This document shows positions 41,748 to 50,775 of a DNA stretch of 64,000 bases, one piece after another (within the stretch, counting starts at the first letter, position 1; each line of letters opens with the position of its first letter). The position numbers and the translations under genes were made by a program. Source of the stretch: an uncultured Eubacteriales bacterium (GTDB lineage: Bacteria; Bacillota; Clostridia; Christensenellales; CAG-138); NCBI GenBank assembly GCA_900545265.1, contig UQYI01000011.1:1-64000 (forward strand). The letters run 5' to 3'. The notes under the pieces were generated by a model that saw nothing but the letters and a program-made list of their open reading frames with translations, had not been told where the DNA came from and ran no database searches.

Positions 41748-42020
41748 TCAACAGTATTTATCCCGGTGGCTGTGTATCTGCCCCGCCAAAGGCACAATGG
41801 CATAATGCGCCGCCTGATGAGCCTCTATGACTGCTTTAGCGGCCGCCAGTTCCTCTGGCTCCAACAGCAGGGACATTCCACAGCTCAGCTCCCCTTGAAT
41901 GCTCCGAGGAGCTGGGGCAATGCGATTCTGCACCCCTGCTCCATCCAACAGAGCATGAAGAGCCAACCCCTGCTCATAATTCTCGAAGAGAATATACCAG
42001 CGGATCCGATCCTCAGGCAT
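41748..42020 (-). CDS. DUF3343 protein (putative Se/S carrier-like)
   Basis: This is a 90-aa cytoplasmic protein of the DUF3343 family. It has the pattern RWYILFENYEQGLALHALL, then PAPRSIQGELSCGMSLLL with the single conserved Cys. The family is proposed to carry sulfur or selenium. It begins at 42020 inside the end of the reductase gene (8-base overlap), so it is cotranslated with it. A second DUF3343 gene is at 44007. The persulfide role is family inference. Confidence 0.85.
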   Translation of the reverse strand: MPEDRIRWYILFENYEQGLALHALLDGAGVQNRIAPAPRSIQGELSCGMSLLLEPEELAAAKAVIEAHQAAHYAIVPLAGQIHSHRDKYC

Positions 42021-43287
42021 TGAGCATTTCCACAAAGGCCCCTATACGGGTACGCAACTGTTCGGCATCGGTATCGGTGTAGTCCGTTTCCAGTTCCAGC
42101 ACAGGAACGCCCGCTTCCTTCATGGCTCGGGATACGGCATACTTCTCCGTATCATACAGACAGCAGAACTTCAGCGAACAGTCGATAACGCCGTCGGCGT
42201 GGTATTCCTTCACCATGCGCAGGATATCATCGATGCGGCCGGTATTGGGGGTAAAGCAGGCGCAATTGGTCTTCATATACCGGCGGGAAAGAGCCATGTA
42301 CATGTCTTCCAGAGTTTCACCGGACTCGTCCACCAGGTTCTCAAAGTACCGGGTGCCGGTGCACATCTCTTCACAAACCACAGCAGCTCCACTGGTTTCG
42401 ATAAGGTTATGAAGTTTCCAGTTAGGCACGGCCAAAGGCGTTCCGGTCAGCAGAATACGCTTTGTGCCCGCAGGTACCACACTGACCCCATCTTTGATTC
42501 TCTGTTCCAATTCATCTGCCAGGCGATTACACATCTGTGCACAGCGAACGGGATCATCAAAGAAGGATATCTGCATCATCAGCAGAGCATCCCTGCCAGA
42601 GATGGGCAGATTCAAGGCCTTACGCGCATTATATACCCGGGCCAAAGCCTTTCGCTTCTCGTTGACGATATGAATAGCTTCCTTCAGCTTTTCAGGTGTA
42701 ATGACATTGCCGGTGAACTCTTCCACCTTTTTTGCAAAGTCCTTTATCTCTTCCTTCCACTTAAGGATATCCTTTTCCCGCTTCATCTGGGGGACATCCA
42801 TAATGTGCATGGGCACATCCTCTCCCAGAATCTCATAGGCCTTCTTCTTGCCGTCACAGGTGGTTTCACCCACATACATATCCGCAATGCGGAAGAAGGG
42901 ACAAGTACGACCCAGACGGGCACCTACAGAAGCCTTGATCAGCGGACAGGTATTCTTGGGCAGCACCGCTTCGCCGCCGGGCACCCAGAACTGACTGCCG
43001 CCACACAGACCCGTAACGATACCGTTTGCGGCCAGAATTACTTCGTCCGGCACATACACGCAGAAGGTGCCAAATACTTTTCTTCCTTCCTTCTGGGCGG
43101 CTATAAGTTCTGCCGGGCGAATACCATGGACTTCACTGATGACCAGATCCCAAAAATCCATAGCCTTGGGCCGATTCTCCTGGGTAAGGAACACATCCCC
43201 TACGGCCGTGGGCAATACCTGACACAGGAGATCATGGGTCTCCAGATCCATACCCAGATCCTTCCACATCTGTACATAATCCGACAT
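42013..43287 (-). CDS. Double-cubane-cluster reductase / 2-hydroxyacyl-CoA dehydratase D-like
   Basis: This is a 424-aa Fe-S protein of the HgdB/FldC (COG1775) superfamily. The single-subunit form without a CoA-dehydratase partner matches the double-cubane-cluster type of ATP-dependent reductase. Candidate cluster Cys residues are in FGTFCVYVPDEV, LPKNTCPLIKA, RTCPFFRIAD, GETTCDGKK, EEMCTGTRYFE and DCSLKFCCLYDTEK. Electrons would come from the activator ATPase encoded at 46037. The natural substrate of these reductases is unknown. It lies between a carboxymuconolactone decarboxylase-like gene and DUF3343. Confidence 0.85.
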   Translation of the reverse strand: MSDYVQMWKDLGMDLETHDLLCQVLPTAVGDVFLTQENRPKAMDFWDLVISEVHGIRPAELIAAQKEGRKVFGTFCVYVPDEVILAANGIVTGLCGGSQFWVPGGEAVLPKNTCPLIKASVGARLGRTCPFFRIADMYVGETTCDGKKKAYEILGEDVPMHIMDVPQMKREKDILKWKEEIKDFAKKVEEFTGNVITPEKLKEAIHIVNEKRKALARVYNARKALNLPISGRDALLMMQISFFDDPVRCAQMCNRLADELEQRIKDGVSVVPAGTKRILLTGTPLAVPNWKLHNLIETSGAAVVCEEMCTGTRYFENLVDESGETLEDMYMALSRRYMKTNCACFTPNTGRIDDILRMVKEYHADGVIDCSLKFCCLYDTEKYAVSRAMKEAGVPVLELETDYTDTDAEQLRTRIGAFVEMLNA

Positions 43288-43322
43288 GTCTTTTCCTCCG
43301 TTTTACTCTTAGGTCAAACAGC

Positions 43323-43676
43323 TTACTCGCCTTTTGCTGCGGACATCTGATCAAATGCATCCAATGCCATGGCGGAATAAGCCCAGCCGGGACCGCCGCA
43401 GAGCAGGATAGTGGTATTGAGCGCCGCCGCCAGTTCTTCACGAGTGCAGCCGGCCTCTACCGCCAGTTCTACATGGGAGAGCATGCAGGGCTCGCATTTA
43501 CGCGCTACAGCCACCGCGACACTGATGAGCTCCAGCGTTTTGAAATCCAGTACACCGCCTTCTTTGCAGCTTGCAGCACGCATCTGACCGAATGCGCCGA
43601 TAACATCCGGGCTAAGCTCTGCAAATCTGCCCCACTTTTCCTTTTCACGTGCCAGTTTTTCCATTGCAGTTTCCAT
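43323..43676 (-). CDS. Carboxymuconolactone decarboxylase family (AhpD-like) protein
   Basis: This is a 117-aa cytoplasmic protein of the CMD/AhpD fold. The redox motif is ARKCEPCMLSHVELAVEAG, a CxxC followed by His, as in AhpD-like thiol reductases. The rest (TREELAAALNTTILLCGGPG) fits the family. It is 35 bases upstream of the reductase gene and probably the first gene of that operon, pointing to a thiol-redox role there (inference). Confidence 0.88.
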   Translation of the reverse strand: METAMEKLAREKEKWGRFAELSPDVIGAFGQMRAASCKEGGVLDFKTLELISVAVAVARKCEPCMLSHVELAVEAGCTREELAAALNTTILLCGGPGWAYSAMALDAFDQMSAAKGE

Positions 43677-43968
43677 AATGTTCTCCTTTTTAATCAGAGC
43701 TGCGCTCTGTTATTAAAGAATACGTCGCTTGAGCAAGCTAAAGCCGTTTGAAACCTGTCCGCAAAATATCCTGTCGCATCGTGTCAATTCTTCTTTATTT
43801 AATGATAGCATGCATTTGCGTATGTAGGAAATTCATAAAGTAAATACTACTAGGAATTTAATTCTCAAAATCGATCGAATATATATTATTATATATTATT
43901 TAGTGCGTTAATTTCACCGGCAGCATTTTTCTCTGCATGCTGCTTCGAAACCTCGCTAAAAAATAAAG
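43677..43968. other. AT-rich intergenic region between two minus-strand operons
   Basis: About 290 bases, very AT-rich around 43850-43905. It should hold the promoter of the reductase operon: TGCTATCAT (minus, about 43803-43811) is a possible extended -10. No gene is seen. Confidence 0.4.
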
Positions 43969-43988
43969 AAGGCTCCCGAAGGAGCCTT
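43969..43988 (-). terminator. Terminator of the yedF operon
   Basis: AAGGCTCC-TTCG-GGAGCCTT hairpin followed on the minus strand by CTTTATTTTTT. Confidence 0.95.
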
Positions 43989-44006
43989 AGACCCTATGCG
44001 CAGCAT

Positions 44007-44243
44007 TTACAGCAGAATCTCGTACGTTCCGTCCAAAGGCAGCCCTGCCTGCTGAACGGCTGCAACCAAGACCTCCCGGCTTTCTACCGGAGCCCGCCAA
44101 CTCATGCCGCATCCGGCGGTGATCTCTCTTGGCACGGGGATCAGCCGTCCTGGGAGAGATTCTTTTGCACACAAGGTCTCCATGGCCATGGCGGCGGTGG
44201 TGGTAGGAAAAGTCAAGATCAACCAAAGCTTTTTCTCTCTCAT
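44007..44243 (-). CDS. DUF3343 protein (putative Se/S carrier-like), second copy
   Basis: This is a 78-aa DUF3343 protein with LILTFPTTTAAMAMETLC and the conserved PVPREITAGCGMSWR segment carrying the conserved Cys. Its start overlaps the cysteine desulfurase stop by 4 bases (ATGA), so the two are translationally coupled. This fits transfer of persulfide or selenide from the desulfurase to the carrier, which is inference. It ends the operon. Confidence 0.85.
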   Translation of the reverse strand: MREKKLWLILTFPTTTAAMAMETLCAKESLPGRLIPVPREITAGCGMSWRAPVESREVLVAAVQQAGLPLDGTYEILL

Positions 44244-45373
44244 TGTGCCAACTCCTTTACGGCGGCGATGGCAGTATCCACCTCATCCTCCGTATTGTAA
44301 TAGGCAAAGCTGAAACGTACCGCTCCCTGTTCCTGTGTCCCTAACGCATAGTGCATCCGGGGGGCACAATGCGCCCCTGGTCTTGTGGCAATGGCATATT
44401 CCTGGCTCAATGCATCTGCTACCTCGCCGGAATCATACTCTCTGATATTCAACGAGACAATGGCCGCCCGCTCGTGGGTAAAGTCCCCGTAAACTGTGAC
44501 TCCCGGGATCTCTCTCACCCCTGTATAAAAGTGTTCCATCAGCGCCTTTTCCTTTGCATGTATAGCCGAAACCCCTGTTTCCAGAATAAAATCCAGAGCA
44601 GCTCCCAACCCGGCAATACCATGGCCATTGAGCGTACCTGCTTCCAACCGGGTTGGATAGGCTTCCGGCTGTGTGCGGCTGTAAGACTGCACGCCCGTCC
44701 CGCCTACCTTAAAGGGGGCGATCTCTACTCCGGGGCGAATACATAGGCCGCCGGTACCCTGCGGTCCCATAAGCCCCTTGTGACCGGTAAAACACACCAC
44801 ATCCAATCCCATGGTTTCCATATTTATGGGCAGGCATCCCGCCGTTTGAGAAGCGTCTATCACGCACAATGCCCCGTGCCTATGGGCTATGGATGCAATG
44901 CGGCTGATATCCAGCGCATTTCCCGTCAGGTTGGATGCATGGGTGCAGACCACCGCCCGCGTTCTGGATGTCATGAGACGCTCAAAGTCTTCATATGCTA
45001 TGCATCCATCTGCATTCGCCGGAACAAAGGAGAGGGATATCTTTCCTTCCGCTTCCAGCCGATACAGCGGCCGCAGAACGGAATTATGCTCCAGATCCGT
45101 AGTGATCACATGATCGCCGGGAGCAAACAATCCATTCAGAGCAATGTTCAGAGCCTCTGTGGCGTTGCAGGTAAAGATCACATGATCTGCCCGAGGACAA
45201 CCGAAAAGCGCCGCCAGCTTTTCTCTGGCGGCGTATACCCCCCGGGCAGCGTCCAGGGCTTCCTTATGGGTACCCCGGGCGCAGTTGCCCATGGTATGCA
45301 TGGCCGAAAAGACGGCCTGCGCCACCTGAGGTGGCTTATGCAGGGTAGTAGCGGCGTTATCCAGATAGATCAC
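44240..45373 (-). CDS. Cysteine desulfurase family protein (EF2568-like, class V aminotransferase)
   Basis: This PLP enzyme, 377 aa, removes sulfur (or selenium) from cysteine (or selenocysteine). The PLP Lys is in TGHKGLMGPQGTGGL, the early IYLDNAATTLHKPP is characteristic, and the catalytic Cys is in RPGAHCAPRMH. The closest described group by layout is the EF2568-type, which in Enterococcus sits with selenium-dependent hydroxylase genes. It starts with GTG (45373), overlapping the yedF stop (GTGA). Confidence 0.92.
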   Translation of the reverse strand: MIYLDNAATTLHKPPQVAQAVFSAMHTMGNCARGTHKEALDAARGVYAAREKLAALFGCPRADHVIFTCNATEALNIALNGLFAPGDHVITTDLEHNSVLRPLYRLEAEGKISLSFVPANADGCIAYEDFERLMTSRTRAVVCTHASNLTGNALDISRIASIAHRHGALCVIDASQTAGCLPINMETMGLDVVCFTGHKGLMGPQGTGGLCIRPGVEIAPFKVGGTGVQSYSRTQPEAYPTRLEAGTLNGHGIAGLGAALDFILETGVSAIHAKEKALMEHFYTGVREIPGVTVYGDFTHERAAIVSLNIREYDSGEVADALSQEYAIATRPGAHCAPRMHYALGTQEQGAVRFSFAYYNTEDEVDTAIAAVKELAQ

Positions 45374-45978
45374 GGCTTGATGACCTTGCCTGCTCCGGCC
45401 AGTTTCTCGACAATGGTATACATATTGGTCACAGAACCTACAGCCAGTTTTTCCGTAAGACCGTAGAAGTTCAGACAGGTACCGCAGGTAAGGATCTCTA
45501 CACCCTGAGCCTCCATATTTTTCAGATCTTCCAGACTGACAGAACCTTCACAGGGGATCTTTGCCCCGCCATTGTAGAACAGAATAGTCTTGGGCAGCGT
45601 ATCCATCTGGGTCAGTGCAAACAGAAATCCCTTCATCAGGGTGTGACCCAGAGTATCATCCCCACGCCCCATGGCATCCGTATCCACGGCTACCACCAGG
45701 TTTCCACGGGCATCGGGCTGGCATGCGGCTTCCTGCTCACCCATATGCACGGGGCCGGAAACGGTCATCTTCACGGAAAAAAGTTTTTCACCCAGCTTCT
45801 GACTGGCGGCAAGCAGGTTGTTGGACTTGGCCAGACGCAGCAGATTCTGGACAGCAGTTTCGTTATCCACCTGCACCTCCAGCGTGCCGGCTTCTGCAAA
45901 CTGTTTGAGGGCCTGAGTGGCCTTGACTACGGGAATGGGGCAGGCATCGCCCACGGCATTTACCAATACTTCAGACAT
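45370..45978 (-). CDS. yedF: Sulfurtransferase-like selenium metabolism protein YedF
   Basis: This is a 202-aa two-domain protein: an N-terminal TusA-like domain (GDACPIPVVKATQAL with the CPxP Cys) and a C-terminal DsrE-like domain (LFYNGGAKIPCEGS, LTCGTCLNFYGL). Members of this family cluster with selenium metabolism genes. The start at 45978 has TTGGAGGA upstream; longer frames reaching to 46080 are not supported. It is the first of the three-gene Se/S set, which follows the activator ATPase gene by 58 bases. Confidence 0.9.
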   Translation of the reverse strand: MSEVLVNAVGDACPIPVVKATQALKQFAEAGTLEVQVDNETAVQNLLRLAKSNNLLAASQKLGEKLFSVKMTVSGPVHMGEQEAACQPDARGNLVVAVDTDAMGRGDDTLGHTLMKGFLFALTQMDTLPKTILFYNGGAKIPCEGSVSLEDLKNMEAQGVEILTCGTCLNFYGLTEKLAVGSVTNMYTIVEKLAGAGKVIKP

Positions 45979-46036
45979 GTTTTTCCTCCAATAATATAAT
46001 ATTGTGCCGCATAAGCGGCGGTTGTACAATGCAAAC

Positions 46037-46789
46037 TTATTCGCAAAGGGCAGCACCGATAGCGCCTGCATACCGTCCATCAGGCAGCGCCAAAACAGGG
46101 CAATGCAAAGCTTTTTCCAAGGAAGCCCTGATATAGGGACATTCGCACAAGCCTCCGGTCAGCGCTACGGTGGGTTTTAGGGCCGTACGGCCTGCCTGAG
46201 AGGCTACCTTCTTTACAATGGAATCCGCCACACCAAAGGCAATGTTCTCTTTGGATTCTCCCCGGCCGATGAGACTGATGACTTCACTTTCGGCAAAGAC
46301 GGTGCACAGTGAGCTGATGGATACGCCGCCGCCCCGGGCCGCCAGCTCCGTGAGCTCGCCCGGCCGTATTCCCAGGGTGTTGGCCATGACCTCCAAAAAC
46401 CGTCCGGTACCGGCGGAACATTTGTCGTTCATCAAAAAGTCTGCCACCATACCGCCTTCTACGGTAATGATCTTGGTATCCTGCCCACCGATATCAATGA
46501 CGGTAAGCTCTGAAAGGCCATGGATAAAAGCAGCACCACGAGCATGACAGGTGATCTCTGTAACGGTTTTATCTGCAAAAGGTACGGATATCCGCCCATA
46601 CCCGGTGGCCACGGTGTGCCCTCCTTCAGGCGCATATCCCGCCCGTGTCAGAGCCTCTTTCAGCTCTCCGGCAGTATCCACACTGCTCCATCCGGTGCTT
46701 TGCAGCAGGCGGCAGACCAACACCCCGTTCTCCAGAACCACGGCCTTGGCGCAGGTGGATCCGATATCAATGCCCACGGTATATGCCAT
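46037..46789 (-). CDS. 2-hydroxyacyl-CoA dehydratase activator-type ATPase (HgdC-like)
   Basis: This 250-aa ATPase of the BadF/HgdC family carries a [4Fe-4S] cluster between two subunits and injects a low-potential electron into its partner reductase. The ASKHA ATP site is seen in VGIDIGSTCAKAVV and VIDIGGQDTKII; cluster Cys residues lie in NDKCSAGTGRFLE and SSLCTVFAESEVI. It is the expected partner of the double-cubane reductase at 42013, but lies in the yedF operon. GGAGG precedes the start. Confidence 0.93.
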   Translation of the reverse strand: MAYTVGIDIGSTCAKAVVLENGVLVCRLLQSTGWSSVDTAGELKEALTRAGYAPEGGHTVATGYGRISVPFADKTVTEITCHARGAAFIHGLSELTVIDIGGQDTKIITVEGGMVADFLMNDKCSAGTGRFLEVMANTLGIRPGELTELAARGGGVSISSLCTVFAESEVISLIGRGESKENIAFGVADSIVKKVASQAGRTALKPTVALTGGLCECPYIRASLEKALHCPVLALPDGRYAGAIGAALCE

Positions 46790-46902
46790 ACTTTATCCTC
46801 CTTCCCCATGTGCCTCAGTATACTCCATATGTGCAGTCCGGGGAAAGGGAAAAATCATTGTTTTATTCCATGATGCAGAAATATGATCGTTTTTTTATAT
46901 GC

Positions 46903-46933
46903 TTAAAAAGGAGAGCTCTGAGGCCCTCCTTTT
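46903..46933 (-). terminator. Terminator of the ABC exporter operon
   Basis: AAAAGGAG/CTCCTTTT stem with an internal bulge; T-run on the minus strand. Confidence 0.7.
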
Positions 46934-46943
46934 AACTAACGGC

Positions 46944-48833
46944 TTAATGTCTTGCTTCCAAGCTCTGCTTGTGAAGCTGTAAGGTGTACAGCTCATAATA
47001 CCGCCCCTTCTGCTCCAACAGATTAAAGTGGCTGCCGGATTCAATGATCCGCCCGTTTTGCAGCACCAGGATATTGTCTGCATGCTGAATAGTAGAAAGC
47101 CGGTGGGCCACCATGAGCATGGTACCGATGCGCATCATCTTCTCCAGCGAATTCTGGATAAGTACCTCCGTCTCCGTGTCGATATTGGCGGTAGCCTCAT
47201 CCAGGATCATAATCTCCGGTTGATGGAGAATGGTTCTGGCGAAGCTGAGCAGCTGCCGCTGCCCGGCGGAGAAGTTATTGCCCCTCTCCCTTACCTCCTC
47301 ATCCAATCCTTTAGGCAGGCGGTTGATAAAGGAATCGGCATTTACATACCGGCAGGCCTCCATGATTTTTTCATCACTGACGCCATCCATATGCAGCAGC
47401 AGATTGGAACGGATTGTACCGGAAAACAGGAATACATCCTGAAGCATCTGCCCGAAATGCCGGCGCAGGCTGCTGAGCTTGATATGCCGGATGTCGATGC
47501 CGTCCAATGTAATGATACCCTTCTGGATATCGTAATTCCGGCAAAGCAAACCCAAAATGGTAGTCTTTCCCGCTCCGGTATCCCCCACAAAAGCCACGGT
47601 CTGGCCTGGCTCCACATGGAAGCTTACATCCTTAAGCACCCAGTCATCCTTCTCATAGGCGAACCAGACGTTTTTAAATTCGATCTCTCCACGCACGGTG
47701 GACAGGTCTATGGCATCGGGCGCATCCACTACTTCTGGAACCATGTCCATAATGGAGAAGATCTTCTCTGCCGAAGCAAAAGCACTCTGAAGCCAGTTGA
47801 ACTGCTCTGCCAGGCTCTGGATGGGATCAAAGAACTTGGACACATACATATAAAATGTAACAATGGTGCCGGCAGTAATGGTCTGCCCCAGGAAGCTGGC
47901 CCCATCTATATACCCCTTGCCGCCTATATACAGCAGGCACAGCACCGAGGAGATATACAGCATATATACCATGGGCCGGAAAATACCGAATACGAAGATC
48001 TGATTCTGCTTGGCCTTTTTGAGTTTCTCGTTCTTTTCGTCAAACTCCTCCTGCTTCCGCTGTTCCCGGTTGAATATCTGAATGATCTTGATGCCGGAAA
48101 GATTTTCAGAAAGGAAGGTATTTATATCCGTAGTGCCATCCTTTACCCGGCGGAAAGCCCGGCGGCTGAACTTGCGGAAGATCACGGTAAACAGCACGAT
48201 AAAGGGCCCGAAGCAAAGCACCATCAATGTCAGCACATAGTTCAGGCACAACATTGCTCCGACCACGCCCAGAAGCACGAAAATATTGCGGAAAAGCTGT
48301 ACCAATATGTTGGTAAACACCATGGAAATGGCATTGGTATCGTTGGTGACCCGGGTGACCAGTTTACCAACGGGAATGTGATGAAGCTGGTTATGGGACA
48401 GGCTCTCTATGTGCGTGAAGGTATCTTCCCTGACGGCAGATACGATCTTCTGTCCCGTCTTTTGCAGGATCAGACGCTGAGCATAGGTACACAGCGTGGA
48501 CACCACCAGAATGCCTCCGTATACCGCCACCAGCCTGAACAGGCCGGAAAGAGCAAACTCGCCCTTGATCATCTCCTCTATATTTCCTACCAGCAGCGGA
48601 GACGCCACATCATAGCCTATCGACAGGAGCATCAATACCACAGCCAGTGCAAAGGACTTCCAATGCGGCCTGGCATACACGATCATACGGCGGATCAGTT
48701 CTCCGTCCTTCATGTTCCGGTCAAAGCCGATAGCCTCTTTTTTATCCTTCATGGTGGCATAGGCAAAGATGAAAATGGCGGAAAACAATCCGATAACGCC
48801 GCCGCAGAGCAGCAGAGGATAATATTCGTGCAT
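46944..48833 (-). CDS. ABC exporter half-transporter with canonical ATPase site
   Basis: This is a 629-aa export half-transporter: six helices (about residues 1-320), then the ATPase (VGDTGAGKTT Walker A, NFSAGQRQLL signature, IMILDEATANIDT Walker B with catalytic Glu, VAHRLS). It is the catalytic partner of a heterodimer with the next gene, as in LmrCD or BmrCD-type pumps. The start at 48833 follows GAGGACT. The open frame extends upstream into the partner but without a better start. The cargo (drug, lipid or peptide) is unknown. Confidence 0.9.
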   Translation of the reverse strand: MHEYYPLLLCGGVIGLFSAIFIFAYATMKDKKEAIGFDRNMKDGELIRRMIVYARPHWKSFALAVVLMLLSIGYDVASPLLVGNIEEMIKGEFALSGLFRLVAVYGGILVVSTLCTYAQRLILQKTGQKIVSAVREDTFTHIESLSHNQLHHIPVGKLVTRVTNDTNAISMVFTNILVQLFRNIFVLLGVVGAMLCLNYVLTLMVLCFGPFIVLFTVIFRKFSRRAFRRVKDGTTDINTFLSENLSGIKIIQIFNREQRKQEEFDEKNEKLKKAKQNQIFVFGIFRPMVYMLYISSVLCLLYIGGKGYIDGASFLGQTITAGTIVTFYMYVSKFFDPIQSLAEQFNWLQSAFASAEKIFSIMDMVPEVVDAPDAIDLSTVRGEIEFKNVWFAYEKDDWVLKDVSFHVEPGQTVAFVGDTGAGKTTILGLLCRNYDIQKGIITLDGIDIRHIKLSSLRRHFGQMLQDVFLFSGTIRSNLLLHMDGVSDEKIMEACRYVNADSFINRLPKGLDEEVRERGNNFSAGQRQLLSFARTILHQPEIMILDEATANIDTETEVLIQNSLEKMMRIGTMLMVAHRLSTIQHADNILVLQNGRIIESGSHFNLLEQKGRYYELYTLQLHKQSLEARH

Positions 48834-48837
48834 AGTG

Positions 48838-50610
48838 TCAGTCCTCCTTTTTCTCTTCCAGCTTCTGCAGCGCAACCATGTTGGCATACGCCTTGCAGCG
48901 GCTCAGCAGTTCCTCATGGGTGCCCATGTCCAAAAGTCTGCCTTCATCCAGGAAGAGGATCTTGTCCATATTCTCTACAGTGGAGATCCGGTGCGCAATC
49001 AAAATGGTGGTTTTTCCCCGGCGGGTGGTACGCAGATTATCCAGGATGACCTTTTCCGTAGCCGTATCCACAGCGGAAACGGAATCATCCAGGATCAGGA
49101 TGGCCGCATCCTTCATTAAGGCCCGGGCAATGGATACCCGCTGCTTTTGTCCACCGGAAATAGTGACCCCACGCTCTCCCAGCAGGGTTTCATACCCATG
49201 GGGGAAGGATACGATATTGTCATGAACATCCGCCAGGGCAGCCGCCTGGGTCACCTGTTCATGAGAAGCTCCATCTACGGCAAAGGCCACGTTCTTTTCT
49301 ATGCTCTCGCTGAACAGCACATTATCCTGCGGTACATAAGCCGCACTGCGGCGCACGGCAGCAATAGGCATGTCATTCACATCCGTATCATCCAGAAATA
49401 CGGTTCCATCGGGTACGTTATAGGTGCGCAGCAGCAGATCCACCAGGGTGGTCTTGCCTGCACCGGTGCGGCCGATGAGTCCTACCTGCTCTCCGGGCTC
49501 GATAGTAAAAGAGATATCCTTCAGCACATCCCGATCAGTGCCGGGGTAGCGGAAAGTCAAATGCTTCAGCTGGATCTTTCCGGAGAGTGAACCGGGATCT
49601 GTCACGGCAGGACGATCGGCCACATCCTGCCGGGCAGCCAGAAACTCATCAATGCGCCCCATGGACGCTTTTCCCTTGGAATGCATCTCTATCAGTTCGC
49701 TGACGGCCATGACCGGCCAGATAATGGCCGTAAAGTAGCTGATAAACTCCAGCAGCTGCCCTGCGTTGAATACGCCCCGATATACCAGATATCCGCCGTA
49801 TCCCAGGATAATGCACATAACAGAACCGATGAACAGGGTAATGGCAGCATTAAGCCCGGCAGACAGGCGGGTATAGGCCACGTTGATCTGCTCATTCTCC
49901 TTATTCAGCTTTCGGAAGCAGCTGAGTTCCTTGGCCTCCTTAACAAAGGCTTTGATAACAGCGATGCCTGAAAAACTCTCCTGAGAAAAATCGGACAGCC
50001 GGGAGAAAGCCTCCTGCCGCTTTTCCCACTTGACGGTCATATACTTGCCCACGATCAATGCGGCGGCCAGCATGGCCACCATGGGGATCAGAGAAAGAAG
50101 GGTCAGCTTCAGATCCATGGCGCCCATCTTACCCAGGGACATGGCCCCAAGGGCCACGGCATCCACCATCATAAGAATGCCGGAGCCGAAGCAGTCCTGT
50201 ACGGTTTCCAGATCGTTGGTGAACAGAGACATCAATTCTCCCACCTTGTTGACCTGATAAAATTCCTGAGACAGATCCTTGGCATGACTGAACAGCCGCC
50301 GGCGAATGTCCGTTTCCACTTTAATACCTGCGCCAAACAGGCACACACGCCATAAAAAACGGCCGATGATCATGGTCAGAATGATGAACAGCATGGGATT
50401 GCAGATCCTGTCCAGCAGAAAAGCCATATCAAAGGGTACAGACACCCCATCCAGCTCTACAAAACCATTGTTCACCCCGTTGATAACCATACCGTAAAGC
50501 CGGGGCACCTGCAGCTGCATATAATCCACCACCAGCAATGCCAGCAGCCCCAGCAGCAGAGACGGCAGATACTTCAGATAATAGCGATTAATGTTTTTCC
50601 CGAAAATCAT
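48838..50610 (-). CDS. ABC exporter half-transporter with degenerate Walker B
   Basis: This is the second half-transporter, 590 aa, with the same layout. Walker A is IGRTGAGKTT, but the residue following Walker B is Asp instead of Glu (ILILDDSVSAVDT), marking the non-hydrolysing site of a heterodimer. The signature is TISGGQKQRV. The stop lies 4 bases before the partner start. The start at 50610 is preceded by GGGAGG. It is divergent from glutaminase. Confidence 0.9.
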   Translation of the reverse strand: MIFGKNINRYYLKYLPSLLLGLLALLVVDYMQLQVPRLYGMVINGVNNGFVELDGVSVPFDMAFLLDRICNPMLFIILTMIIGRFLWRVCLFGAGIKVETDIRRRLFSHAKDLSQEFYQVNKVGELMSLFTNDLETVQDCFGSGILMMVDAVALGAMSLGKMGAMDLKLTLLSLIPMVAMLAAALIVGKYMTVKWEKRQEAFSRLSDFSQESFSGIAVIKAFVKEAKELSCFRKLNKENEQINVAYTRLSAGLNAAITLFIGSVMCIILGYGGYLVYRGVFNAGQLLEFISYFTAIIWPVMAVSELIEMHSKGKASMGRIDEFLAARQDVADRPAVTDPGSLSGKIQLKHLTFRYPGTDRDVLKDISFTIEPGEQVGLIGRTGAGKTTLVDLLLRTYNVPDGTVFLDDTDVNDMPIAAVRRSAAYVPQDNVLFSESIEKNVAFAVDGASHEQVTQAAALADVHDNIVSFPHGYETLLGERGVTISGGQKQRVSIARALMKDAAILILDDSVSAVDTATEKVILDNLRTTRRGKTTILIAHRISTVENMDKILFLDEGRLLDMGTHEELLSRCKAYANMVALQKLEEKKED

Positions 50611-50644
50611 GGGACCTCCCAACGTTTATAAATCCACAAAATGT

Positions 50645-50673
50645 ATGATAATGCAAACTTTCCCCGCATGCAA
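50645..50673 (-). promoter_or_regulatory. Promoter of the ABC exporter operon
   Basis: On the minus strand TTGCAT (50668-50673) and TATCAT (50645-50650) are 17 bases apart. Confidence 0.65.
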
Positions 50674-50703
50674 GAAAAAGTGCTGAAACAGGCAATTATA
50701 TAT

Positions 50704-50732
50704 TTGACATTCTTACCCTGCCTCTCTACAAT
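50704..50732 (+). promoter_or_regulatory. Promoter of glsA
   Basis: TTGACA (50704-50709) and TACAAT (50727-50732) with 17-base spacing. Confidence 0.8.
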
Positions 50733-50775
50733 AAATATTTATAAGGCGTGCTATTTTATTTAAAGGAGGCTGGGT

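Noticed and set aside
41748..46789. Selenocysteine insertion in the Se/S cluster genes
   Set aside because: All frames are uninterrupted and no in-frame TGA with a plausible continuation or SECIS-like hairpin was noticed; no tRNA-Sec is in the window.
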